The translations under genes were made by a program, and so were the position numbers. This document shows, in pieces, positions 1 through 11,460 of a DNA stretch of 64,000 bases. Positions within the stretch are counted from its first letter, which is position 1. Every line of letters starts with the position of its first letter. The stretch spans positions 1,500,501 through 1,564,500 of the forward strand of contig JAZDXN010000029.1 in NCBI GenBank assembly GCA_037013495.1, read 5' to 3'. The DNA comes from Hippophae tibetana. Lineage: Eukaryota > Streptophyta > Magnoliopsida > Rosales > Elaeagnaceae. The notes under the pieces are model-generated. The model worked only from the letters and a program-made list of their open reading frames with translations, was not told where the DNA came from and did no database searches.

Positions 1-814
1 TTTTTCATTACAAACTTAAATCTGAAAATTAGATTTTAAGGTTTAGTTATCCGGTCTGATTTAGAGTAGTGCTCTTTTATTTGTTGATACAATCACCCGG
101 TAGTTAGAGTGAAGCTCTATTTCAAAAGTTTTTATAAGAATTAATATATGAAAATGTATTGACAACATGTTTTCAGTAGTGGTTTTAAAACTTCAAAGTT
201 AGTACTCGAATAATTAAATTCTTAGGTTTAATTTGGACACATTGAATAAAGTTTAAACTGTCTAACCCCACCAAAGGTGGCATTTAAATGGTTCATTTTC
301 AATCTCTTAGAAAAAGGAATTAATTTAATTATCCAAATTAGTTAACAACCCCACCCATAGGTGTTAATTGATTTGTTTAGTTAATAAAAAATATCTAATC
401 CCACCAAAGGTGATATTCATATAAAAAAGAGAGAATCAATAAATATTAATTTATATCTTTAATAACCTAAATAATATGAGCAAGCATAATTAACTTAGTT
501 ATTATATCCATAAATACTCCACTATTATAAATGATAAAATTTGCATAAATATTTATTGAATCTTTATCTATGTTTATTTTTATGTTCTTATATTAAAAAA
601 CACAAAAACCCAAATATCGTGAGGGGATGTTTAGGATTTAATTTTGTTTTTAAAAGTTTGAATAATAAATTAAAAATCACATATATTTCTTCCTTGGATC
701 GACCTTAGGAGTATACTTATCATTTTCCACGAAATGATTCGTGCACTTGCGAGAGTTTTATAAATATAAAACCAAAGTATTGGCAGGATCGGCCATGCCG
801 ATTTTCACTCATCA
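1..814 (+). repeat. Family-A Athila LTR, 3' portion, plus orientation
   Basis: This is the end of a long terminal repeat, cut by the window edge. It is nearly the exact reverse complement of 9679-10480 and also matches 43722-44520, 49614-50450 and 52434-53080. The terminus ACTCATCA at 807-814 is followed by a primer-binding site, so this is a 5' LTR of a plus-strand element. All other family-A LTRs here lie on the minus strand. The approximately 60 bases before the end are strongly conserved among the copies. Confidence 0.88.
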
Positions 815-820
815 AGTTTT

Positions 821-838
821 TGGCGCCGTTACCGGGGA
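821..838 (+). other. Primer-binding site, tRNA-Asp type
   Basis: TGGCGCCGTTACCGGGG lies six bases after the LTR end. It differs by one base from the usual plant gypsy/Athila site complementary to the 3' end of tRNA-Asp. It fixes the plus orientation of the LTR at 1-814. Confidence 0.85.
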
Positions 839-1135
839 AGGAATAGTGTTTTTAAATTATTTATCAAAATTTTAAAAACATTTTGTGTTGTAAATAATTG
901 TGATTATTTTTATTAAAAAAATCAAATTTCAAATTTAAATTTTTATTTTATGAAATTTGATATTTGATATTTTTATTTTTTTATTTTTTTTATTTCTTAT
1001 GAAATTTAAAATTTTATTATTATTTTTAACTTAATTCTAAAATTACAAAAATTATTAAAGTACACAAAATAAAACCAAGCACCATAAAAATGAAAATTTG
1101 AACATAAAATATAAAAACAATTATTATTTTTAAAA
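839..1135 (+). other. Family-A 5' leader fragment, inverted relative to the next element
   Basis: This AT-rich untranslated leader matches the reverse complement of about 9500-9655. It ends abruptly near 1135, where minus-strand 3' untranslated sequence of the adjacent Athila element begins. The junction is therefore a head-to-tail fusion of opposite strands, not a normal element boundary. Confidence 0.7.
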
Positions 1136-1531
1136 TTGTTAATTGTTTTTGTTTTTTAAGGATGGTAACTTTTCACCACCCCCAACCTAGAACTTACATT
1201 GTCCTCAATGTAACAACTGTAAATTAAAGATAAAGAGAAAAGAGAAGAAATATTACCTATTTCCTGAGAATGTGCAAGTAGTAATGGAGAAATGCAGGTG
1301 CATCCATCATATTCATCAATAAAGTTCATATAGACAGATCGTTGTGAACTTCTAATATCTCAACAAATATTTTTAGTTTTAACAATTTTAAAATTATTCA
1401 CATGTAATTAAACTAAAATAAACAATAAAAATTAAATAAATAAAACAAATAAAAGAAAATTACCTAAAATGATGGGTTGCCTCCCATCCAACGCTTAGTT
1501 TAATGTCTTAGTAAGACGTAACTTTATGGTG
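1136..1531 (-). other. Athila 3' untranslated region (minus strand)
   Basis: Two motifs typical of the region after integrase in plant Athila/Tat elements are visible on the minus strand. One is the CATTGAGGACAATGT-type motif followed by a G-run (about 1168-1215). The other is the GGATGGGAGGCAACCCA motif (about 1472-1492). No env-like reading frame is seen. The expected polypurine tract and 3' LTR are absent because the sequence switches to an inverted leader near 1135. Confidence 0.7.
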
Positions 1532-2922
1532 CTAAGGGTTACTCATCCAAATGCAATCCATTTCAGCAATGTTGTTTGGTTCTTCTAAATAAGGCTTCAC
1601 ACGATGCCCATTGACTTTGAATGTTTTTTGTGTCTTGGAATCCAATAGTTCTACTACTCCATGTGCAAATACCTGAACTATTTTGAATGGTCCATCCCAT
1701 CTTGATCTCAGCTTTCCTGGAAACAATCTCAAACGAGAGTTAAATGAAAGAACTTTCATTCCAGGGTGAAGATTCTTAGGAACTAGCCTCTTGTCATGAT
1801 AGCACTTAGTACGCTCTTTGTATAATTTGGCATTTTCATAGGCTTCGTTCCTAATTTCTTCCAACTCGTTAAGATGGAGTAACCATTTTTCTCCTGCTTT
1901 ATCTAAATCCATGTTTAACTCTTTAATTTCCCAGTAAGCCTTGTGTTCAAGTTCAACTGGAAGGTGGCACGCTTTCCCAAAGATTAACCAGTCAGGGCTC
2001 ATCCCAATAGGTGTTTTGTAAGCGGTGCGGTATGCCCATAAGGCATCATTTAACTTAAATGTCCAATCCTTCCTTGAAGGACACACAGTGTGTTCCAATA
2101 TTCCCTTAATTTGCCTATTACTTACTTCCACTAAACCAGAAGTTTGAGGATGATATGGAGTAGCTACTTTATGTGTGATGTTGTACTTGTTTAGTACTCC
2201 ATCAAAGATCTTGTTACAAAAATGGCTACCTCCATCACTTTTTATAGCTCTAGGCGTTCCAAACCTACTGAATATTAAATCCTTCAAGAATTTAACAACA
2301 ACATTAGCATCATTGGTTTTAGTGGGGATAGCTTCTACCACTTGGATACATAATCCATAGTAACCAAAATATATTGGAAACCATTGGATGGGGGGAAAAG
2401 ACCCATAAAGTCAATACCCCATACATCAAAGAGTTCAATAACTAAATTAGATGTCAAAGGAATTTCATCTCTTTTGCTTATGTTTCCTGTTCTTTGACAT
2501 CTATCACATTGTGCACAAAACATATGAGCATCTTTAAAAAGAGTGGTCCAAAAGAATCCAGACTGTAATACCTTATGGGCTATCTTTTCACCACCAAAAT
2601 GGTCCCCACAATGAAGTTCATGACAAAAAGTTAGAATGCTCTTATATTCTTCTTCAGGTACACATCTCCGGATGACTTGATCTTGACCAATCTTGTATAA
2701 ATAAGGGCCATCCCAAAAATATTCCTTAATAGTTTTAAAAAACATTTTCTTGTCCTGATATGAAGTGTTAGGTTGCAAAACACCAGTGGCAAGATAGTTT
2801 ACAATATCAGCATACCATGGGTTCGGACCTATTGAAAATAAATGTTCATCAGGAAAGGTTTCAACTATATCTTCATTACTCTCATTTTTAAGAGAATTGA
2901 AGTCAGAAATCAACCTAGACAA
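1532..2922 (-). pseudogene. Athila integrase, frameshifted
   Basis: This is the integrase part of the element's polyprotein, which inserts the cDNA into the host genome. The upstream half (2922-2335) holds the HHCC zinc-binding region, with [10 protein letters not shown] followed by CAQCDRC, and the first catalytic Asp in GIDFMG. The downstream half (2341-1532) has the second Asp in SDGGSHFCN, the catalytic Glu in GLVEVSN, and the conserved tail with [14 protein letters not shown]. The two halves are in different frames: one G appears to be missing at about 2339-2342, which turns the Lys-Trp-Val junction into a premature stop. Each half is otherwise open, so the decay is mild. The signature is that of the Athila branch of Ty3/gypsy. 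Confidence 0.9.
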
Positions 2923-3024
2923 ATGGTCAGCTACTAAGTTTTCACTGCCTTTCTTATCCTTGATTTCTAGGTCAAATTCTTGTAAGAGTAAGACCCACCT
3001 GATTAATCTTGGCTTGGCATTTGG

Positions 3025-3582
3025 TTAAGTTAATAGGTATCTTAAAGCAGCATGATCAAAATGCACAGTAACTTTAGATCCTACTAAATAAGACCTAAAT
3101 TTGTCTAAAGAAAACACTATAGCTAAGAATTCCTTTTCAGTGATGGTATAATTCATTTGGGTATCATTGAGTATTTTTCTAGCATAGTAGATGACATGCA
3201 AACACTTATCCACTCTTTGTCCCAAGACTTCTCCTATAGCATAATCAGAAGCATCACACATTATTTCAAAAGGTAAAGACCAGTTTGGTGCCATAATAAC
3301 AAGGGTAGATGTTAGTTTCTCTTTCAAGGTATTAAAGGCAATAAGGCAGTCATTATTGAAATTAAAATAAACATCTTTTGATAGCAAGTTACATAAGGGA
3401 TGACTTATTTTAGAGAAATCTTTAATAAATCGTCTGTAAAATCTTGCATGTCCTAAGAAGCTTCTTATCCCCTTCACAGATGTAGGGGAAGGTAGTTTGG
3501 ATATCAATTCAACTTTTGCCTTATCAACTTCAATACCCTTGTTTGAAATTATATGTCCTAAAACTATCCCTTGTTGAACCAT
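3025..3582 (-). pseudogene. Athila reverse transcriptase C-terminus and RNase H
   Basis: The first third carries the end of the reverse transcriptase connection (IRSFLGHARFYRRFIKDFS). The rest is the RNase H domain, with the first catalytic Asp in MCDASDYAIG and the Glu in ITEKEFLAIVF. The frame opens after a stop near 3582 and ends at 3025 in the RNase H (DHAALRYLLT). The next open segment starts at 2922, so the approximately 100 bp between RNase H and integrase are out of frame. Typical of a decayed gypsy polyprotein. Confidence 0.88.
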
Positions 3583-3597
3583 AAAATGAATTTTCTC

Positions 3598-3930
3598 TCA
3601 ACTAAGGGTGAGATTGCATTCAATGCATCTTTCTAAAACCAAAGTCAATTTATGTAAGCAATCATCAAATGAGTTCCCAAAGACAGAGAAATCGTCCATG
3701 AAAATCTCAATGAATTTTTCCACCATGTTCGAGAAAATAGATATCATACATATCTGGAAAGTGGCAAGGGCATTGCATAACCCAAATGGAATTCTTCGAA
3801 AAGAAAATGTCCCAAAAGGACATGTAAATGTGGTATTTTCCAGATCTTCTAGTGCTATGGGTACTTGATAATATCCAGACAATCCATCTAAAAAATAGTA
3901 AAATCCATGCCCAGCTAATCTTTCCAACAT
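3598..3930 (-). pseudogene. Athila reverse transcriptase, catalytic core
   Basis: This encodes the palm of the reverse transcriptase. It has FLDGLSGYYQ with the first catalytic Asp, then FGLCNALATFQ (the family usually has CNAPATFQ), then FMDDFSVFGNSFDDC with the catalytic Asp pair intact. The segment is open for 110 codons and closed by stops on both sides, so the polyprotein cannot be made as one chain. Confidence 0.9.
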
Positions 3931-3985
3931 TTGATCAATGAATGGAAGAGGAAAGTTTTAGTTTCCTCAAATCTATACATATTCT

Positions 3986-4381
3986 TCAACCAGTGGTTAT
4001 TCTAGTGGGCATTAATTCACTTTTGTCATTTTTAACAACTGTTATCCCAGATTTCTTTGGTACCACATGCACTGGACTAACCCACTTACTATCCGCAATA
4101 GGATAGATAATTCCTTCTTCTAACAATTTAAGAATTTCTTTCTTAACTACCTCTTGCATATTTGGGTTTAGTGTTCTTTGGGCCTCTCGTACAGGTTTAG
4201 CACCATCCTCAAAGTTTATCTTGTGCATACACATTGTAGAACTAATGCCTCTTATATCCTTGATACTCCAACCAATAGCTTTCTTAAACTGTTTAAGCAC
4301 TTTGATAAGTTCCTTTTCTTGGGTTTTGGTCAAGGTTGAAGAAATTATCACTGGATAAGTTTCTCCTTCTCCCAAAAACAC
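3986..4381 (-). pseudogene. Athila reverse transcriptase N-terminal part
   Basis: The segment begins in the spacer between protease and reverse transcriptase and runs into the start of the fingers domain. Recognisable stretches are FKKAIGWSIKDIRGISSTMC and EEGIIYPIADSKWVSPVHVV. A frame break at about 3986 falls just after the TRITTG motif. The same segment occurs at 39117-39511 in the second family-A copy. Confidence 0.88.
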
Positions 4382-4417
4382 ATATTTTAAGTGCTCAGGT
4401 AAGTATTTAAGTTCAAG

Positions 4418-5379
4418 TTAAGGTGGATTGGCCACTTTACTAGATGAAGAGTTGGGTAGATTTAAAAGTGTACTAGATTTTGTCATTACTTCATCATTGT
4501 CTAGTTGTTCAAGGTACCCCTTAATTTCCTCATCTAAATCTTCTTCGACCTCTTTAAGTGTAAGAGCAGTTTCAAGCTTGTCTACTATTTTGGTTTGGAA
4601 AAAGGTGCTTTGGACAAGATTATCCAAAGAATGAACATCGACTATTTCATCGATGGCAGAAATAGAAGGAAAAGGTGAAGAATCAAAAACTTTAAAATGA
4701 ATAGTCTCTTCTAAGACTGTCATTGTCAAATTTCCATCTTGGACATCAATAATAGTTTTAGTAGTTGCCATAAACAGTCTACCAAGCAATATTGTGTCCT
4801 CTCTGTCCAATGTTGGATTTTCTTGCATATCCAGAACCACGAAGTCAACAGGTATTATCAGTTTGTCTACTTGTACCAACACATCCTCAACTATTCCCTT
4901 TGGATACTTAAGAGATCTATCTCCAAGTTGAAGGGACATAGTTATGGGTTTTAAATCTCCTATATTGAGTTGTAAGAATATAGAGTAGGGCATCAAATTT
5001 ATAATAGCACCTAAATCAAGAATTGCTTTAGCAACCTTCCTATCCCCCATAGTTATGTTTATAATAAAACTTCTAGGGTCTTTCAACTTAGGGGTAGTTT
5101 GTGCTGAAGTATAGCGCTAGAAATATCTGATACTACTACTCGTTCATTCAGTTCATTCTTCCTTTTCTTAGTGTTCAACTCTTTGAAAAACTTAGCATAT
5201 GAGGGCACATTCATGATCACTTCTAATAATGATAAATTGATATTTACTTTAGAGAGAATATTAAAAAGATCATAGAATTTCTTATCTTGTTTGGATTCTT
5301 TTAACCGGTGTGGAAAAGGTACTTGCAGCTGGTGTGGTTCTGTTGTCTTTTGAATTTTGGGGATGTCAGATGACTCCAC
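4418..5379 (-). pseudogene. Athila gag-protease linker and aspartic protease
   Basis: The first part (5379-5083) is the linker between gag and protease, ending in ILQHKLP. The frame then shifts by one and continues from 5086 with the retropepsin-like domain. The protease active-site motif reads LDLGAIINLMPYS, where the catalytic Asp is kept. The family usually has DLGAS, so the following Ser is changed to Ile. A flap-like segment and TILLGRLFMAT follow. The enzyme would process the gag-pol polyprotein if intact. Confidence 0.85.
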
Positions 5380-5460
5380 AATGAGTTTTTCAAAAGGCTT
5401 GTTAAGTTTAACATTTGTTTCTCCTTTTTGTGAGACTAGAATATCACCTTCTTTGTTACT

Positions 5461-6657
5461 TTAACTACAAGGTAGATCGTTAGAGATTTCAGGTAAACTG
5501 GTATTGACTACCTTACCTTTTGGAAGGGTTCTTACATCCTCTGCTTGTTCTGGTTGACTGGGCAACTTTCCTGGTTCTTTCTTTTGCATTTGTTCAGCCA
5601 GTTGCCCAACTTTAGATTCAATCCTTTTAACCAAAACCTTCATGGTGTTCAACCTTTGATTATTCATCAATTGGTTGTCACGACTAACTTGAATAAAAGC
5701 ATTCAAGCTATCATCTAAGGTTGGCTTAAAAGATTGGGTTGGGTAATTGTTTTGCTTCCAATTATGGTTAGGATGATTATAGGTGTTTGGATGATACCTT
5801 TGAAAGGATTTGACTTTCTCCATGGCATCGAGACTAGAATCACAAGTATTTGAACAATTATGAGTACCATGCCCAATTGAAAAACACACTTCACACACCT
5901 CTTGATTTGGCATTTGGTGGGTAGTGAGAAGTTGCACTTGTTTAGTCAATTGAGTAAGTTGCAAGGTTATCTCATTATCGGAGCCAACTTCATTGACTCT
6001 TGCTCTCCTTCTAGCACCTCTTTGTTGGGAATCAGAACCCATCAGCTCATAAAAATTATAGGTTTCCTCTGCGATTTTTTCTCCGACAGCACCTCCAGCA
6101 GCATTATCAACCATGTATTGACTCTGCAATGTCAATCCACTATAAAATAATTGGTTCTGTAGTTGTAATGGAATGCTATGATTATGACATTGAATGAAAA
6201 GGAGTTTGAATCGTTCCCAAGATTCATGAAAGGGCTCTTCATACTTTTGAGAAAATGTTGCTATCTTTGTCCTTAGATCAACAGTCTTTTGATGGTAATA
6301 GAACCTACCCATAAACATTTCATATACTGCCTCCCAAGTTTTTAGAGAACCTGATTGTAGAGTAACGAACCATGACCAATCTTTATCCTTGAGGGTGTAA
6401 GGAAAACACCTCATCCTAAGTTGATCTTCATTGATTGCATGTAGTGGAAAGGTTTGGACAATAGCATAGAATTCTCGAATGAAATGCAAAGGGATTTCAT
6501 TAGGGACACCGTAAAAGGAAGGCAACGAAGAATAATGAATCTTTTTCAATTCATAATTCCTTGCAGCCTCTTGTAATTGTATGCTGGAAGTTACATTCCC
6601 AATGATTTCCATTGTATAGTCTTTCATCATTTTCCGCCTATCTTCAGCATCTCCCAT
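5461..6657 (-). pseudogene. Athila gag (second gag module of family A)
   Basis: This 398-codon open segment encodes the capsid-like gag protein. A retrotransposon-gag domain sits at about residues 50-180 (EAVYEMFMGRFYYHQKTVDL and FHESWERFKLLFIQCHNHSI). A Cys/His knuckle CEVCFSIGHGTHNC is near residue 255. The start shown is the first Met after an upstream stop. It lies directly 5' of the linker and protease, so this is the gag that belongs to the pol of this element. A second, diverged gag lies upstream at 7100-8165. The same pair occurs at 40310-41640 and 42160-43130. Confidence 0.88.
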
Positions 6658-7100
6658 GGTTATTTGTAGTTGATATTGATCCTACTCCTATTGTGTATCA
6701 ACATTCACCTCTTAAAAAATAGTAGATATCTCTAAGAAAGATTTCTCACTTGACAAAATGTATACGCTTAAAGCAAAAAGGTGCAGGGAACCTAAATATT
6801 TTTTTTAATACTAAATTTATAGAATGGACAAATTTTTTGAAACAAATGAATTTATTTAATTTGAATTTTATTACACACAAAATAAAACTAAAACAAAGGA
6901 AAATACAACAATGGGTGACCTCCCACGTAGGACTACATTTTATTGTCTTCTAGTAAGACGTTGCTTGGAGATTACAGAATGTCAATGTCTTCTCTTCATT
7001 GAATTTATTTTACCCCATTTGACCATCAAATTAGTCTTTGCTTTGTTTTTGCAAATATTCAACTAACTGTTCTACTTGAACTTCCACCTTTTTTTATAGA
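6658..7100 (-). other. Inter-gag spacer with a relic post-integrase motif
   Basis: Between the two gag modules the minus strand contains a block (about 6905-6960) resembling the motif normally found just after integrase: an AAGCAACGTCTTACTAGAAG-type sequence followed by GGGAGGTCACCCA. It corresponds to the motif at 1472-1520 in this element and to about 54755-54780 in family B. The spacer therefore looks like a remnant of the 3' end of an element whose pol was deleted. The equivalent block is at about 41980-42040. Confidence 0.7.
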
Positions 7101-8165
7101 AGCTTCCACAGAGTCCAACCGTTGATTGGTTTAGATTGGTTATCTCTACAAACTTGAATAAAAGAATTCAAGTTGTCCTCCAGGGTTGATTTATTGGGAA
7201 TGCTTCTTGGAATAGGTGGGTGGAATTGTTGGCTTGGCTGATTTGAGCTTTGAGCGAAATAAGGGTTGTTTGGCCTTCAGGAGAAGTTCGTATGATTTCT
7301 CCACCCAGGATTATAGGTATTTGAATTGGGATCGAACCTTGGTCTCTGTTGATATGCTCCCAATACATTAACATGTTCAGGTCCAGCTGTTGTTTCTCCT
7401 TGATATGAACAGGCTTCAGTACCATTTCCCATGTTACTATACAAACCATACTGTTCATTATTGGTGTTGGTTTGCGTAGTGAGCAGGGAAACTTGCTTGG
7501 TCAATTGAACAAGTTGTTGTTGAACTTCATTACTGGAATCAATTTCATGAACTCCAAATTTTCTCACTCGTGAACTTTTCTTTTGGGAATTAGCACCAAA
7601 CATCTCAAAGAGGTTGTATTTTCTCTGAGGCAGTCTTTTCTCCCATTGCTCCTCCTGCAGCATTGTCGACAATGAACTGACATTGTTGTGTAAGTCCATC
7701 ATAAAAGAATTAGTTTTGCAACTACAGGGGAAAGCTGTGATGGGGACGTTGAGTGATAAAAATTTTGAACCTATCCCACGCTTCATGGAATGGTTCTCCT
7801 TCCATTTGAGGGAAAGTAGCAATCTTTCCTCTCAACTCTGATGTTTTTTGGTAGGAATAGAATTTTCCCATGAATTTATTATAAATGTTCTCCCATGTCA
7901 TCAGAGAACCTGGGGAAAATGGCATCAACCAAGCTTTGGCCTTATCCTTTAAGGTGTAGGGGAAACATCTCATTCTAAGTTGATTCTCATTTAGAATACT
8001 GAGGGGGAAACTTTGGACTATAGCATAGAAGTCTCTAATGAAGGAAAGAGAATCTTCATTAGGCAGCCCATAAAAGGAAGGAAGCATAGAAAAATGAATA
8101 TTTTTTAGTTCATAATTCTGAGTAGCCTCACCCAGTTGGATAGAGGCAGTTGCTGTGCGAATCAC
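7101..8165 (-). pseudogene. Athila gag (first gag module of family A), frameshifted
   Basis: This is a second, diverged gag. Its N-terminal part (8165-7722) contains SFYGLPNEDSLSFIRDFYA and FHEAWDRFKIFIT, which are equivalent to the motifs of the gag at 5461-6657. The frame shifts at about 7722-7820 and continues to about 7277, then again to about 7168. The C-terminal part has a knuckle-like region (YSNMGNGTEAC) that lacks the usual full Cys/His set. It is the first gag after the leader on the minus strand. Protein similarity to the second gag is clear but low, so it is not a recent duplication. Confidence 0.85.
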
Positions 8166-9655
8166 CGGTCTTGCAAACTCCTTTTATGGTGGTTTCCCTA
8201 ACATGTTAGTTTTCTTCCATTTCTTTCGGTTCCAGTAAAGGATTAAGGCTTGGTTCTATGTTTGGCTCAAAAACAGATTGATGGTTGGAATCCAGTCTTG
8301 TTAACACTTGTTTGAATTTATGAATATTATTTACATATGGTGTAAGAGGGTTTCCTAAGGATCTCCTACTACTCATAGACTATTAGAAACATAAATTTAA
8401 AACTTTTGTAAAAAAAATAATAGAATAACCACACAAAAATTTAGAGAAAATTTACATGGTATGTAATACAAAATACTAAACAAAACTAGTTAAACCCTAA
8501 GTTATTTTATTTTATTATTATTGTTTTTTTAAAATAATAAACTAAAGTTTTTTTATTTTTTTATTTTTTAAATTTTTATTTATTTTTTTAAATTTTTTAT
8601 TATTTTATTTATTTATTTAAATAAAACAAAGTTTAAATTTTATTTATTTGTTTTTAAATTTTTTTTATTTATGTTTTTTTTAAGATAAAATAATATAATC
8701 AGTATTAACCAAGAGTCCTCACAAGAAAAAATGGTAGTGCAAAGGCTCCTTAAAAACTATCATCTTAGACAGAACAACGTTCCTAGGAAAGACTAATGGC
8801 ACAAAGACTTCCAAAAACTAGTCTCCTAGAGAGAACTCTCTTATATCATTACTTTTTATACTATTAAATTAATTAAGTTAAGTTAAGTAAAAATTTAAGT
8901 TAATTAAGTTAATAAAAATGTTTGTTATATAAGTTAATGAAAATATAAGTTAATTAAGTTAAAAAAAATTAAGTTAATTAAATAAAACGAAAATTAAATT
9001 AGTAAAAACCTAAGTTAATTAAGTTAAACAAAAATTAAAATAAAACATAGTTAAAGGAGAAAAAAATAATAAATTAAAAATTAAACAAAATAAAATAACA
9101 TAAAAGAAAATTGAAAAAGGTAAAAGAAAATAAAATAAAAATTGAATTTTTATTTTATTTTTCTTATTTTTTAATTTTTTTTAAGAAAATAATTAAAAAA
9201 ATAATTTTTTTTTCTTATTATTATTTTTATTTAAAATTTATTTAAGTCTTTTTTATTTAATTATTTTTTTACATCAAATTTCAAATTGCAAAATTATTTT
9301 ACTATTAACGCTATAATTTTTATTATTATTATTGTTATTATTTTAAATTTAAAATTATTCATTTTTTATTTATTTATGAACGTTAAATTTATTATTATTA
9401 TTATTTTTTCTTTTTTTTCTTTTTTTTCAAATTTTTAAATTTTTTTAACTATTCATGAATGGTAAGTTTTTTTATTTTTTATTTTTTAATTATTTCAAAT
9501 TTTTAAATTGTTTTTATGAAATTTGATATTTGAAATTTTTTATTTATTTCTTATGAAATTTGAAATTTTATTTTTTTTTAATAAAAAAATCACAATTATT
9601 TACAACACAAAATATTTTTAAAATTTTGATAAATAATTTAGAAATGTTATTCCTT
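8166..9655 (-). other. Family-A 5' leader, AT-rich
   Basis: This is the untranslated leader between the primer-binding site and gag on the minus strand. It is dominated by T- and A-runs. Two degenerate copies of an approximately 62-bp unit lie at about 8712-8775 and 8776-8840, sharing CACAAAGACTTCC-like and AAAAACTA-like blocks. I see no open coding sequence apart from a short gag N-terminal extension near 8170-8370. The second copy of the element has lost about 1 kb of this leader. Confidence 0.65.
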
Positions 9656-9672
9656 CCCTGGCAACGACGCTA
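9656..9672 (-). other. Primer-binding site, tRNA-Asp type, degenerate
   Basis: On the minus strand this reads TAGCGTCGTTGCCAGGG, three changes from the usual TGGCGCCGTTGCCGGGG. It lies seven bases inside the LTR end at 9679, the normal position for a minus-strand element. Confidence 0.8.
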
Positions 9673-9678
9673 AAAACT

Positions 9679-11363
9679 TGATAAGTGAAAACCGACATCG
9701 CCGATCCTACCAATACTTTGCTTTTATATTTATAAAATTCTCGCAAGTGCACGAATCATTTCGTAGAAAATGATAAGTATACTCCCAAGGTTGATCTAAG
9801 GAAATAATATATGTGGTTTTTAATTTATTTTTCAAACTTTTAAAAACGAAATTAAATCCTAACGATCCTGTCACTATATTTGGGTTTTTGTGTTTTTTAA
9901 TCTAAGAACATAAAAATAAAAATAGATAAAGATTCAATAAACATTTATGCAAATTTTATCATTTATAATAGTGGAGTATTTATAGATATAATAACTAAAT
10001 TAATTATGCTTGCTCATATTATTTAGGTTATTAAAGATATAAATTGATATTTATTGATTCTCTCTTTTTTATATGGTGGGATTAGATATTCTTTATTAAC
10101 TAAACAAATCAATTAACACCTATAGGTGGGGTTGATAACTAATTTGGTTAATTAAATTAATTCTTTTTTCTAAGAGATTGAAAATGAACCATTTAAATGC
10201 CACATTTGGTGGGGTTAGGCAGTTTAAACTTTATTTAAGGTATCCAAATTAAACCTAAGAATTTAATTATCCGAGTACTAACTTTCAAATTTTAAAACCA
10301 CTACTGAAAACATGTTGTCAATACATTTTCACATATTAATTCTTATAAAAACTTTTGAAATAGAGCTTCACTCTAACTACCGGGTGATTGTACCAACAAA
10401 TAAAAGAACACTACTCTAAATCAGACCGGATAACTAAACTTTAAAATCTAATTTTCAGATTTAAGTTTGTAATGAAAAATAATATATTTCTCTCTAACAT
10501 TATTAATATAAAATCTTGAATAAAATAAAATCAATTCATTTTAGAGATTTTTACCTATTTAATATTTCGTAAGCATAACAACGTTATTGTTATATCATGT
10601 TTACAAACAGCCAGTAAAGTTAAATTTCATCACAGACAAATTAAATATAAAATGTAAGAATAAAGCATAAAAAATAACTGTAATAAAATAAAATTCTTAC
10701 AGTACTTTGTTGCTATTCTCGTTGCTGGAAAACCTCCAAGCGGAATTTGCACTCCCATTTATTGAATCGAAAAGCAAATAAATTACAAAAACATAACTAA
10801 TTCTTCTCAAAAAGAGAAGAACTCTAAAACTAAGAGAAACTAACTAAGAAAAACTAAAAACTAAGAAATAAGAGAAAGAAAGAGAAGAGAAGATGTAGTT
10901 TTAGGTGTGTTTAGTTATGAAGAGAATGGGGGTATTTATAGGTTAGGATGGGAAGAAAAAGTGGGTGAAAAAATGATTAAAAATGGAGAAAATGTGGAGT
11001 AGTGAATGATGATGTCATGTTGGTGTGGGCGTGGCAGCGCGCGCAGATGGAGCAGGTTGGGCGTAGGCGCGCGCGGACGGGAGCAGGGATGCGCACGGCG
11101 CACGCAAAAGGTAGAGCTGGCGCGCGCATTGCTGGGATCAGTTGGGCGGCACAGTTTCCTCTTTTTTGACATTTTTGACCCATTTTGTCCAATTTTTTCA
11201 TATTTGTTGACTTTTCCTCATTTGTTTTTGAATATATTTGTGATGTATTGCCTCCAATATTCTTATTTGAGTCTTTAAGTTACGTTTTTAAGCAAAAATA
11301 CCTGAAAAATAATAAAAATACCCATGATTCCGAAAATACAAATATATATAAATATATGATAAA

Positions 11364-11405
<42 letters not shown>

Positions 11406-11460
11406 ATTAATTAATATGCATAAAATCATGGTAATTTTAGTGTTTTTTGAGCACTAATCA
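9679..11460 (-). repeat. Family-A Athila 5' LTR, full length (1.78 kb)
   Basis: The LTR starts TGATTAGTGC and ends CTTATCA on the minus strand, giving imperfect inverted termini. Matching copies are 1-814 (inverted, partial), 38715-39116 (partial), 43722-45560 and the split copy 49614-53968. From its start it holds an (AT)n run (11367-11402), then a GC-rich, CpG-rich block (about 11020-11160) standing out from very AT-rich surroundings, a TATA box (10931-10942), and a leader-like segment rich in CTTCTCTT. It is the promoter-bearing repeat of the minus-strand element covering 1136-11460. Confidence 0.88.
10931..10942 (-). promoter_or_regulatory. TATA box of family-A LTR
   Basis: The minus strand reads CCTATAAATACC, a good plant TATA box, followed by a pyrimidine-rich stretch where transcription would begin. 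The equivalent box is intact at 53527-53539 but reads CCTACAAATACC at about 45002-45013. Confidence 0.65.

Noticed and set aside
10936..11278. Overlapping Arg/Ala/Pro-rich frames on both strands
   Set aside because: They fall in the CpG-rich block of a family-A LTR, are mirrored on the opposite strand and are not kept in the other LTR copies. They are open by composition only.
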